From Prosapia bicincta (lineage: Eukaryota > Arthropoda > Insecta > Hemiptera > Cercopidae), in the NCBI GenBank assembly GCA_036971475.1, contig JBAIZL010000007.1, positions 36,571,783 through 36,635,782 of the forward strand: a stretch of 64,000 nt of DNA, in the 5' to 3' direction. The notes below the pieces were generated by a model. The model was not told the DNA's origin. It saw only the letters and a program-made list of their open reading frames with translations, and made no database searches. Shown here piece after piece: positions 39,396 to 50,504 of this stretch. The position numbers and the translations under genes were made by a program. Position 1 is the stretch's first letter, and each line of letters starts with the position of its first letter.

Positions 39396-41148
39396 CTACA
39401 GGCTTCAACAGACTATGAGATGGTCTGACAAACTGGAAAAGCGGTCAAAACCGTAGTGTCTGGTTGTAGTTCGTCTCATCCTAGGGGAAGGCGTTTACCA
39501 GGACTGATACGTCGTGGCACCAAGTCCGCGTCTTGGACCCGACGCTAGTCACCCCTCGTAACGAGTTTGAGATAGGATTCGTAAGAGGGTGGATTATAAT
39601 GCTTATAATAGATAATTCGAAATATGCACATTTATCTAAGTATTTTCGTAAGGTTTGGAGATGAGCAGAAATGCTAGGTGCTCAAATTCCAAACTCTTCT
39701 TGTTTAAATTATAAATAATTAAAACTTCTTAAACCACAAAAACGTTTCTCAATTATAACTTAGAGCAGCAGTTGTGTAATTTTTAAATATAAATATATAA
39801 AACCTCTTGAACCCACAACCCCAAAGCGCTCTTAAAATGTTTGTAGCTCGAGAGGTTTTATTTATTTGCGTTTAATAATTACACCACGGCTGCTTTAAGC
39901 TGTTATTCTTATCACCAACCTTTTTTTCTTCTTACAAGTGTTTACACAAAACACGACAATGTAGAGAAAGAGGTCTCTGTAGAACCCTACACATAAAACA
40001 TTTTCCTTTCATTTAATGACAGGAGGTTTAGGTTATTAGTAGGTTTGAGTTAGGATAGAAAAATGATTTTGATTAATAGGTTGGATTTATGTTGAACCAT
40101 AAAACTACTTGGTCTATTCTCTAATCATTTGGAATAATTTACTGTGGTTGAATAATAATATATAATACGAGTACACAAAAACCTCTACCCACAAATGTTA
40201 GTCTGATCATTAGTAGGCCCCTGAAGTAGATCCTTACTATTTTGGGGTCATGCATAAGATGTCCGGCTCTCCCTCCCTCTATGTGTCCCCTTTCAATTTG
40301 TATGTTTGTGTTTCTTTCTTTTTCTCGCTGTGATGTTTCTGGTCGGTTTATGTGGCACAGTGCCCAAATATTCTTTTTCTGCTGAATGCGCTGCTACTAG
40401 ATTAAGGAAGACATTGATTAAAATAATTATATACGCCACTTTTTTCAAAGTAATTACAATACTTAGACTATACTTGAACTTCGGTGCGGTCGAATTGCGC
40501 AAGGTCATTTAAGAAATACCCTAACTATTTGGTTGAAATGCGCAGGATACAATCTCATCGTATGGCAAAAATGTAAAGTAAAAGTAAAAATGTGAAGTAA
40601 AAGTTATAACTTACTACGAACATTACAACATTACAATACTTAAAAAGAAAGGCGGTCACTGAAAATTCAGAATAAATTTTAATTCTCAACGAAAGTGTAA
40701 AATATACAATTTATGACCAAATTCTTTCTAGTTATAATAAATAGCTTAAACTGTCGGGTAATATTAAACTTGTTATTAATATGTGAGAGAAAAATCCGCG
40801 CAGACCTTAATATTTACAATGTAATATTCTCTTCCTCAGAGTTGTTTAGTAGGCTTAGGTTTACTACTCTAAAAGATGCTATCAACCGTGTATAAATGAC
40901 CTAGGGTCTATGTGCGCAGCTCGACCATAATCTTCAGGGGCCAGAAATAATCTGCTTACTAGTTTCTTGACCACTTGCACAGTTCCACCCTGTCTCTTAG
41001 ACCTCTTTGAGCCTTTTCTCAAGATAAAACGGGCACCTTTTTCATAAAGACACGTTCTTTTCTTAAAAATTGAATATGACACGTTATCTTCTTTTATATA
41101 ATACGTCAATTTAAATTTATTTCTATTATTGCCAACTTTTCGTAATTT
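39396..41148. other. Unique sequence with possible relics of a dispersed repeat
   Basis: A GC-richer segment (39395-39560) has no recognised coding sense. The segment 40141-40195 (ACTGTGGTTGAATAATA, then TACACAAAAACCTCT) resembles the reverse complement of 57500-57560, at the edge of the foldback element there. A related TAAAACCTCTTGAACCC lies near 39797. Open frames at 40293-40512 (both strands) and 40882-41109 (- strand) are unrecognised. Confidence 0.4.
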
Positions 41149-41331
41149 TTATAATTTAAACCATGCGAAGCTCGTTAACACAATGCCGACAAACAGCAAA
41201 GTCATTCCTGTGCCCTTGGCACTGCGAAGGACGCACTGATGCTGAATTAACTGGCAGACTGGCGGCAGGTCCTTTCCGGACGTGAGCCCATTTGAAAACA
41301 GATTTGTCGCTCTGAGGAAGGTTTTGTCCAT
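41149..41331 (-). CDS. Candidate small protein with a C-terminal hydrophobic segment
   Basis: A 60-codon frame that I do not recognise. In its favour: the sequence is clearly less AT-rich than its neighbours. The ATG has a favourable context (A at -3, G at +4). The C-terminal part (about residues 42-60, GMTLLFVGIVLTSFAWFKL) looks like one membrane-spanning segment. An AATAAA-like signal lies about 30 nt beyond the stop (near 41115-41120 on this strand). The size and single C-terminal helix are reminiscent of small mitochondrial inner-membrane proteins, but I see no family signature. Against it: it is short, with no upstream exon or homologue identified. It could equally be a terminal exon, a retro-pseudogene or chance. 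Confidence 0.25.
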   Translation of the reverse strand: MDKTFLRATNLFSNGLTSGKDLPPVCQLIQHQCVLRSAKGTGMTLLFVGIVLTSFAWFKL

Positions 41332-41452
41332 TCTTACTCAGAATTTGTCGCGGTTTAAGCAGGAAATTGATGGTGGCGTTATAAACGCATAAAACAGGGC
41401 CTATTTTAGTTACATTTCCTTTGACTTATCTGTTTTAAACTTCCCTGTGATT

Positions 41453-42318
41453 TACGTATCCACTGAGCACGTAATGCAATACAAAAAGGCGATTATATTG
41501 TTTCACTTATGTTTGCAATATGCAGTAAGTTTTATAATCGTCACGTGCCATCTCTGCAATGTTACATAGCTGAGCAGTCTCTACACCTCAATGTTGTGCG
41601 TATCCACTGAGCACGTAATGCAACACTAAAAGGCGATTATATTGTTTCACTTATGTTTGCAGTATGCAGTAAGTTTTATAATCGTCACGTGCCATCTCTG
41701 CAATGCTACATAGCTGAGCAGTATTTACACCTCAATGCTGAGCGTATCCACTGAGCACGTAATGCAACACTAAAAGGCGATTATATTGTTTCACTTATGT
41801 TTGCAGTATGCAGTAAGTTTTATAATCGCCACGTGCCATCTCTGCAATGTTACAAAGCTGAGCAGTCTCTACACCTCAATGTTGTGCGTATCCACTGAGC
41901 ACGTAATGCAACACTAAAAGGCGATTATATTGTTTCACTTATGTTTGCAGTATGCAGTAAGTTTTATAATCGTCACGTGCCATCTCTGCAATGTTACATA
42001 GCTGAGCAGTCTCTACACCTCAATGTTGTGCGTATCCACTGAGCACGTAATGCAATACTAAAAGGCGATTATATTGTTTCACTTATGTTTGCAATATGCA
42101 GTAAGTTTTATAATCGTCACGTGCCATCTCTGCAATGTTACATAGCTGAGCAGTCTCTACACCTCAATGTTGTGCGTATCCACTGAGCACGTAATGCAAC
42201 ACTAAAAGGCGATTATATTGTTTCACTTATGTTTGCAGTATGCAGTAAGTTTTATAATCTTCACGTGCCATATCTGCAATGTTACATAGCTTAGCAGTCC
42301 CTACATCCTAATGTTATA
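41453..42318. repeat. 144-bp tandem repeat, 6 copies
   Basis: CGTATCCACTGAGCACGTAA begins units at 41455, 41599, 41743, 41887, 42031 and 42175, all 144 bp apart. The units are nearly identical; the last one is the most divergent (ATCTTC for ATCGTC, TTAGCAG for TGAGCAG). Each contains GCGATTATA and TATAATCG as an inverted pair about 40 nt apart. The pair extends to 10 perfect bases (GGCGATTATA / TATAATCGCC) in the third unit. Confidence 0.96.
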
Positions 42319-42630
42319 CCAAAGGGTAAAATTGATGTCTAGAATTAATTAGAATAGTCTGTAGCAAAACAATTTTAATGGTGTGTTCATCTTGCTAACC
42401 AGTTCTGTCCAAGGGCTGCAATATGCAACAGGTTCACAAGTAAGACCATGAGCCATTTGTAGTGTTTATTAGATTTCCAGCTGCTCGACAACATAAGGAA
42501 CAGTTGTTATAAAAAATCATACGCTATCATCAGTTAAATCACCATCTCAGTTAAATATGATTCATTCAAATCTCTGGCCAAAAAATGTCAGGCGCGCTCA
42601 AAGTAGTTTTTATTTTAGTAATTAAACTTT
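42319..42630. other. Short unique spacer
   Basis: About 310 bp between the 144-bp and 66/55-bp arrays. Nothing recognisable. Confidence 0.5.
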
Positions 42631-45600
42631 CCTTATAAGTGTGTGTACCTGGTAGACACCTGGTACTATCCAGGAAAGCATAAAGTACACACTCCTCCTT
42701 ATAAGTGTGTGTACCTGGTGCTATCCAGGAAAGCATAAAGTACACACTCCTCCTTATACGTGTGTGTACCTGGTAGACACCTGGTACTATCCAGGGAAGC
42801 ATAAAGTACACACTCCTCCTTATAAGTGTGTGTACCTGGTGCTATCCAGGAAAGCATAAAGTACACACTCCTCCTTATAAGTATGTGTACCTGGTAGACA
42901 CCTGGTGCTATCCAGGGAAGCATAAAGTACACACTCCTCCTTATAAGTGTGTGTACCTGGTGCTATCCAGGAAAGCATAAAGTACACACTCCTCCTTATA
43001 CGTGTGTGTACCTGGTAGACACCTGGTGCTATCCAGGGAAGCATAAAGTACACACTCCTCCTTATAAGTATGTGTACCTGGTGCTATCCAGGAAAGCATA
43101 AAGTACACACTCCTCCTTATAAGTATGTGTACCTGGTGCTATCCAGGAAAGCATAAAGTACACACTCCTCCTTATAAGTGTGTGTACCTGGTAGACACCT
43201 GGTACTATCCAGGAAAGCATAAAGTACACACTCCTCCTTATAAGTGTGTGTACCTGGTGCTATCCAGGAAAGCATAAAGTACACACTCCTCCTTATAAGT
43301 GTGTGTACCTGGTAGACACCTGGTACTATCCAGGAAAGCATAAAGTACACACTCCTCCTTATAAGTGTGTGTACCTGGTGCTATCCAGGAAAGCATAAAG
43401 TACACACTCCTCCTTATACGTGTGTGTACCTGGTAGACACCTGGTACTATCCAGGGAAGCATAAAGTACACACTCCTCCTTATAAGTGTGTGTACCTGGT
43501 GCTATCCAGGAAAGCATAAAGTACACACTCCTCCTTATAAGTGTGTGTACCTGGTGCTATCCAGGAAAGCATAAAGTACACACTCCTCCTTATAAGTGTG
43601 TGTACCTGGTAGACACCTGGTACTATCCAGGAAAGCATAAAGTACACACTCCTCCTTATAAGTATGTGTACCTGGTGCTATCCAGGAAAGCATAAAGTAC
43701 ACACTCCTCCTTATAAGTGTGTGTACCTGGTAGACACCTGGTGCTATCCAGGGAAGCATAAAGTACACACTCCTCCTTATAAGTATGTGTACCTGGTAGA
43801 CACCTGGTGCTATCCAGGAAAGCATAAAGTACACACTCCTCCTTATACGTGTGTGTACCTGGTAGACACCTGGTACTATCCAGGAAAGCATAAAGTACAC
43901 ACTCCTCCTTATACGTGTGTGTACCTGGTAGACACCTGGTGCTATCCAGGGAAGCATAAAGTACACACTCCTCCTTATACGTGTGTGTACCTGGTAGACA
44001 CCTGGTGCTATCCAGGGAAGCATAAAGTACACACTCCTCCTTATAAGTATGTGTACCTGGTAGACACCTGGTGCTATCCAGGGAAGCATAAAGTACACAC
44101 TCCTCCTTATACGTGTGTGTACCTGGTAGACACCTGGTACTATCCAGGAAAGCATAAAGTACACACTCCTCCTTATAAGTGTGTGTACCTGGTGCTATCC
44201 AGGAAAGCATAAAGTACACACTCCTCCTTATACGTGTGTGTACCTGGTAGACACCTGGTACTATCCAGGGAAGCATAAAGTACACACTCCTCCTTATAAG
44301 TGTGTGTACCTGGTGCTATCCAGGAAAGCATAAAGTACACACTCCTCCTTATAAGTGTGTGTACCTGGTGCTATCCAGGAAAGCATAAAGTACACACTCC
44401 TCCTTATACGTGTGTGTACCTGGTAGACACCTGGTACTATCCAGGGAAGCATAAAGTACACACTCCTCCTTATAAGTGTGTGTACTTGGTGCTATCCAGG
44501 AAAGCATAAAGTACACACTCCTCCTTATACGTGTGTGTACCTGGTAGACACCTGGTACTATCCAGGGAAGCATAAAGTACACACTCCTCCTTATAAGTGT
44601 GTGTACCTGGTGCTATCCAGGAAAGCATAAAGTACACACTCCTCCTTATACGTGTGTGTACCTGGTAGACACCTGGTACTATCCAGGGAAGCATAAAGTA
44701 CACACTCCTCCTTATAAGTGTGTGTACTTGGTGCTATCCAGGAAAGCATAAAGTACACACTCCTCCTTATACGTGTGTGTACCTGGTAGACACCTGGTAC
44801 TATCCAGGGAAGCATAAAGTATACACTCCTCCTTATAAGTGTGTGTACCTGGTAGACACCTGGTACTATCCAGGAAAGCATAAAGTACACACTCCTCCTT
44901 ATACGTGTGTGTACCTGGTAGACACCTGGTACTATCCAGGAAAGCATAAAGTACACACTCCTCCTTATACGTGTGTGTACCTGGTAGACACCTGGTGCTA
45001 TCCAGAGAAGCACAAAGTACACACTCCTCCTTATAAGTATGTGTACCTGGTAGACACCTGGTGCATTCCAGGAAAGCATAAAGTACACACTCGTCCTTAT
45101 ACGTGTGTGTACCTGGTAGACACCTGGTACTATCCAGGGAAGCATAAAGTATACACTCCTCCTTATAAGTGTGTGTACCTGGTAGACACCTGGTACTATC
45201 CAGGAAAGCATAAAGTACACACTCCTCCTTATACGTGTGTGTACCTGGTAGACACCTGGTACTATCCAGGAAAGCATAAAGTACACACTCCTCCTTATAC
45301 GTGTGTGTACCTGGTAGACACCTGGTACTATCCAGGAAAGCATAAAGTACACACTCCTCCTTATAAGTATGTGTACCTGGTAGACACCTGGTGCTATCCA
45401 GGGAAGCATAAAGTACACACTCCTCCTTATACGTGTGTGTACCTGGTAGACACCTGGTACTATCCAGGAAAGCATAAAGTACACACTCCTCCTTATAAGT
45501 ATGTGTACCTGGTAGACACCTGGTGCTATCCAGGGAAGCATAAAGTACACACTCCTCCTTATACGTGTGTGTACCTGGTAGACACCTGGTGCTATCCAGG

Positions 45601-45683
45601 AAAGCATAAAGTACACACTCCTCCTTATACGTGTGTGTACCTGGTAGACACCTGGTGCTATCCAGAGAAGCATAAAGTACACA
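42631..45683. repeat. 66/55-bp minisatellite in two length forms
   Basis: Units run from CCTTATAMGTGTGTGTACC to AAGCATAAAGTACACACT. The long form (66 bp) has CCTGGTAGACACCTGGT. The short form (55 bp) lacks 11 bp and has a single CCTGGT. The left part largely alternates long and short with a combined period of 121 bp. About 43700-44160 and 44760-45680 are runs of long units. Every unit junction holds GTACACAC and GTGTGTAC as an inverted pair 12-14 nt apart. Long open frames on both strands (up to 363 codons on -, 339 on +) exist because 66 is divisible by three and no frame of the unit has a stop. I do not call them genes. Confidence 0.97.
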
Positions 45684-46849
45684 GTAACAGTTTTTTAATT
45701 GTATTGATAAAATCCTTGATAATATGGAATGAGCTTTAATGCACTCTTAAGCGAACAAGATGTGTGTTGGTTTCGTCGAGACGTTATCCTTAAACTTTGT
45801 AACAGTTTTTTAATTGTATTGATAAAATCCTTGATAATATGGAATGAGCTTTAATGCACTCTTAAGCGAACAAGATGTGTGTTGGTTTCGACGAGACGTT
45901 ATCCTTAAACTTTGTAACAGTTTTTTAATTGTATTGATAAAATCCTTGATAATATGGAATGAGCTTTAATGCACTCTTAAGCGAACAAGATGTGTGTTGG
46001 TTTCGACGAGACGTTATCCTTAAACTTTGTAACAGTTTTTTAATTGTATTGATAAAATCCTTGATAATATGGAATGAGCTTTAATGCACTCTTAAGCGAA
46101 CAAGATGTGTGTTGGTTTCGTCGAGACGTTATCCTTAAACTTTGTAACAATTTTTTAATTGTATTGATAAAATCCTTGATAATATGGAATGAGCTTTAAT
46201 GCACTCTTAAGCGAACAAGATGTGTGTTGGTTTCGTCGAGACGTTATCCTTAAACTTTGTAATAGTTTTTTAATTGTATTGATAAAATCCTTGATAATAT
46301 GGAATGAGCTTTAATGCACTCTTAAGCGAACAAGATGTGTGTTGGTTTCGTCGAGACGTTATCCTTAAACTTTGTAACAGTTTTTTAATTGTATTGATAA
46401 AATCCTTGATAATATGGAATGAGCTTTAATGCACTCTTAAGCGAACAAGATGTGTGTTGGTTTCGACGAGACGTTATCCTTAAACTTTGTAACAGTTTTT
46501 TAATTGTATTGATAAAATCCTTGATAATATGGAATGAGCTTTAATGCACTCTTAAGCGAACAAGATGTGTGTTGGTTTCGACGAGACGTTATCCTTAAAC
46601 TTTGTAACAGTTTTTTAATTGTATTGATAAAATCCTTGATAATATGGAATGAGCTTTAATGCACTCTTAAGCGAACAAGATGTGTGTTGGTTTCGACGAG
46701 ACGTTATCCTTAAACTTTGTAACAGTTTTTTAATTGTATTGATAAAATCCTTGATAATATGGAATGAGCTTTAATGCACTCTTAAGCGACCAAGATGTGT
46801 GTTGGTTTCGACGAGACGTTATCCTTAAACTTTGTAACAGTTTTTTAAT
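45684..46849. repeat. 115-bp tandem repeat, 10 copies
   Basis: AACAGTTTTTTAATTGTATT begins units at 45686, 45801, 45916 and so on every 115 bp to 46721, followed by a 14-bp start of an eleventh unit at 46836. Copies are almost identical; the main variant is TTTCGTCGAGACG versus TTTCGACGAGACG. The array abuts the 66/55-bp array with no spacer. Confidence 0.97.
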
Positions 46850-47530
46850 AAGCAAACATTACAATAGGACAGATGAAAGCTAACGAAAAAAGTTAAGAAT
46901 TGTTTGCTGACCAGTCTTGTAGAGTTTCATTGTCCCTCTTGTAAATCTTCAATGTCACTGGAGACAAGAGGTATTGACGCAGACGACCAAATATCTGTAT
47001 TTACAATAGAAACCAAGTTAATATTATTTATGGTGCAATTGAATGCAGATTTTATATTATACGAAGGGTATTGTAGGCTTACATGACAGCACTAAAGGTG
47101 TATTCATCTTGGTTGGCCTTTTGAGAAACAGTTGTCAAAATCACAAGCCCACGTCTGGCGCCTACTACTCCAGAGTTACTTATTGGCGAATTGTTAGAGA
47201 TAGAACGTCTAGGTTCAGCATTTAATGCAGATTTAGTTTTGTGATTGCTGGACACGTTTTAAAACAAGAATCCTGGCATATTAGTTTTGTGATAAGTTGC
47301 ATGTATTTTGAAAAAATGTTTCTGAAAAAAACCTTTTTTTGTTTAATTGAGGCAAGATGTGACACAATAAATAAATGTCTAGCTGATACTGGGTTTGTAA
47401 TGGCATATAATCTCAAGTATTACTTGAAGCAGACCAACTCTCTATCTAGAGGTGTGTTTGTGTTACCCTTTTGTAAGAAAATGGGTAAGGAAAAGTCGGT
47501 GGCAATATGTACCTTTAGTACATACATAAT
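46850..47530. other. Unique sequence, no gene seen
   Basis: AT-rich spacer. The open frame on + at 47241-47669 runs into the next minisatellite and has no recognisable domain. Confidence 0.4.
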
Positions 47531-49036
47531 TCTGGTGCACCTAAGAGTCACTGATTCACGTAAAATACCCTGGAACAAACAGAATACCCTGATACACATA
47601 GAATATTCTGGTTTGATCAAGATCCAAGTAAAATGCCCAGCTACACGTAGAATATACCGGTGCACATAAGGTACACTGATCCACGTAAAATGCAATGGTA
47701 CACATTGGATACCCTGATACACATAGAATATTCTGGTTTGATCAAGATCCAAGTAAAATGCCCAGCTACACGTAGAATATACCTTGATGCACATAGAATA
47801 TACCGGTGCACATAAGGTACACTGTTCCACGTAAAATGCAATGATACACATTGGATACCCTGGTACATATAGAATACTTTGATACAGATAGAATATTTTT
47901 TTTTATCAAGATACACGTAAAATGCCCTGGTATACATAGAATATACATTGATGCACATATAATATACCGGTGCACATAATATACCCTGATCCACATAAAA
48001 TGCAATGGTACACCTTGGATACCCTGATACACATAGAATATTTTGGTTTGATCAAGATCCAAGTAAAATGCCCAGCTACACGTAGAATATACATTGATGC
48101 ACATATAATATACCGGTGCACATAAGATACCCTGATCCACATAAAATGCAATGGTACACCTTGGATACCCTGATACACATAGAATATTCTGGTTCATCTA
48201 CAAAACCGATCCACATAAAATGCTCTGGTACACATAGAATACCTTGATACAGATAGAATATTTTTATTTCATCAAGTTCCACGTAAAATTCCCTGCTACA
48301 CGTAGAAAAACTTGATGTACATAGAATATAGGCCTACCGGTGCACATAAGATACACTGAAACACGTAAAAAAATGTGATACACATAGAATACCTTAAAGC
48401 ACATAGAATTCCTTGATGCACATCAAATATTCTGGTGCACATAAGATACACTCATCCACGTAAAAAGATGTGGTACACCTAGAATACCTTAACGCCTTGA
48501 TGCACCTCGAATATTCCGGTGCACATAAGATACACTGATCCACGTAAAAAAATGTGATACACATAGAATACCTTAAGGCACATAGAATTCCTTGATGCAC
48601 ATCAAATATTCTGGTGCACATAAGATACACTCATCCACGTAAAAAGATGTGGTACACATAGAATACCTTAACGCCTTGATGCACCTCGAATATTCCGGTG
48701 CACATAAGATACACTGATCCACGTAAAAAAATGTGATACACATAGAATACCTTAAGGCACATAGAATTCCTTGATGCACATCAAATATTCTGGTGCACAT
48801 AAGATACACTCATCCACGTAAAAAGATGTGGTACACCTAGAATACCTTAAAGCACATAGAATACCTTGATGGACATCGAATATTCTGGTGCACATAAGAT
48901 ACACTGATCCACGTAAACAGACGTGGTACACATAGAATACCTTAAAGCACATAGAATACCTTGATGCACATCGAATATTCTGGTGCACATAAGATACTCT
49001 GATCCACCTTTAAATTCCCTGATACACGTGAAGTAC
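47531..49036. repeat. 19-bp minisatellite with 179-bp higher-order units
   Basis: The sequence parses into 19-bp units of the type CTGATACACATAGAATAY, TCTGGTGCACATAAGATAC and ACTGATCCACGTAAAA, roughly 79 in all and fairly diverged. In the right half (about 48394-48940) a composite of nine units plus 8 bp recurs every 179 bp. The left half is organised differently, with repeated blocks containing TTGATCAAGATCCAAGTAAA. Frames in the array are open on the - strand but vary with indels, and I regard them as non-coding. Confidence 0.93.
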
Positions 49037-49479
49037 TCATGGAATATCTGGGTGGATACACAGATCTACTTAATCTAAACTGTGCAATTCCCGCAGGACT
49101 CTCAGAGACTGTATTTACAAAAACACGGGCGTTTCTGCTTAACATCTTTTTAAAACGAGAAATAGAGGAAGTAGTTCTATCTAGGATTTGAATAGATAGA
49201 CAGATTAACTTTTTTTGCCTCTTTGTTTGTTATGTATATTTCCACGTTTTACACAAGTTTTACTCCGTTATTATTGGAACTTTTTTCTGCACCTTGTTTG
49301 AACTAAGTATAGAAAATGTTGTTTTCTAAACCATTTTAATTTTTAGATAAAATGTCCACTGTAATTGTAGAAGTTGTACTTTAAAGGAAATAGTTTTTAC
49401 GATCACCGGTCTTTCCTAGTTACTCAATCTGCGTGCTTTACTATCTGGATTCCATTCGTTGAACCAGTTTGACACAAAA
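49037..49479. other. Unique sequence, no gene seen
   Basis: AT-rich. Nothing recognisable. Confidence 0.4.
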
Positions 49480-49690
49480 ACTGCCGCCGCCCCTCCTCAA
49501 GGAGTATCCTCGTTCCTCTGCAGTCCTGCGATACGTAACAAACACTTTCATTACGGTTGATTGTTGACAGCCGACCGAGGATGCAAGTTGCAAGCTGCCA
49601 GTGACGCTCAGTTCTTACCGAGCCTCTGGCCTTGTCGTGTCGAGTGTTTTGTTTTTACAGTGCTCGTTCCTGCGCGTACGTAACCTGTTA
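49480..49690 (+). promoter_or_regulatory. Promoter-like GC-richer patch with an initiator match
   Basis: A GC-richer stretch in AT-rich surroundings. It contains GCCGCCGCCCC and, at 49608-49613, TCAGTT, which matches the arthropod initiator consensus (TCAKTY). No clear downstream element or coding exon follows. Strand and role are tentative. Confidence 0.2.
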
Positions 49691-50051
49691 AGGTACTTTA
49701 TATTTTACTATTTGTAATACAAATTTATATTTATTTTTATAACAGTTTTTAAATAGTGATTTACTGAATCTCTTAGATTTAAATGCTTTATTATATTTCG
49801 CAAAATAAATATATTTTTCCGATAATATTTTAAGGACTATTAACTTTTGTTTAAAACGTTGTACATTAAATATTTTTATATGCAATGTGGATATATATTA
49901 GCAATACTACATCGTTGTTTATTCAGTTGCATATTTCACCTCTTATTTAGATATGTTGGTAAAATCCCAGGTTTATAAAAAAAATGCTTTGTTTAGAGGT
50001 CAAATCAGAGTAATTAGAACTATATACTAATGTTTGTTTCCAGATAATGTT

Positions 50052-50053
<2 letters not shown>
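49691..50053. other. AT-rich unique sequence, no gene seen
   Basis: Very AT-rich. The - strand frame at 49688-49885 is lysine-rich because of composition and is not supported. Confidence 0.4.

Positions 50054-50095
<42 letters not shown>
50054..50095. repeat. (TA)n microsatellite
   Basis: About 42 bp of uninterrupted TA. Confidence 0.97.
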
Positions 50096-50098
<3 letters not shown>

Positions 50099-50312
50099 GC
50101 CGTTTGAAATGGCATGTTAGGATCTGTTGATATTAATTTAATTATTGGTAAAAATATGTTTCCTTTTCCAGAACCAGTGATTATTTCTAATTTAATACAC
50201 TTGTAAAACTGAAAACTAACAGTTCTATGATAATTTTTAATTGTTTAAAATTGTTAAACTAAACTGACTATCGAATTCTTGTTGCTGTTCATGACGAGCT
50301 GGTTGTTAATCA

Positions 50313-50504
50313 CTTATTACACTTTGATATTACTTGCGACCAAACGTTTTGTTATCGTAAGTCGGGAGGCTGAAGCATTACGACTTCTTCAGGAGGCTGA
50401 AGAAGTCGTAAGACGAAAACGTTTCCTCCGAGTGTAAGTTAACAATTTAACAACCTTTAGTTAACGAAAAGTCTGGTCGCAAGTAATATCAAAAGTGTAA
50501 TAAG
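50313..50504. mobile_element. Foldback/MITE-like element (192 bp) with nested hairpin
   Basis: The outer arms are CTTATTACACTTTGATATTA at the left and TAATATCAAAAGTGTAATAA at the right. They continue inward through TTGCGACC / GGTCGCAA, roughly 40 bp in all with a few mismatches. Inside is a perfect 15-bp hairpin (50378-50392 with 50397-50411, arm TTACGACTTCTTCAG, loop 4 nt). There is no coding capacity, and the target-site duplication is not evident. Confidence 0.8.

Noticed and set aside
44591..45739. Long open frames (363 codons on -, 339 codons on +) with regular 22-residue repeats, resembling a repetitive protein
   Set aside because: They coincide with the 66-bp array, are open on both strands at once, and shift frame at every 55-bp unit. 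They follow from the period being a multiple of three.
48394..48988. Three similar 78-codon - strand frames spaced 179 bp, resembling cysteine-containing peptides
   Set aside because: They are copies of the 179-bp composite of the 19-bp minisatellite, and the apparent cysteines derive from the repeated GCACA motif.
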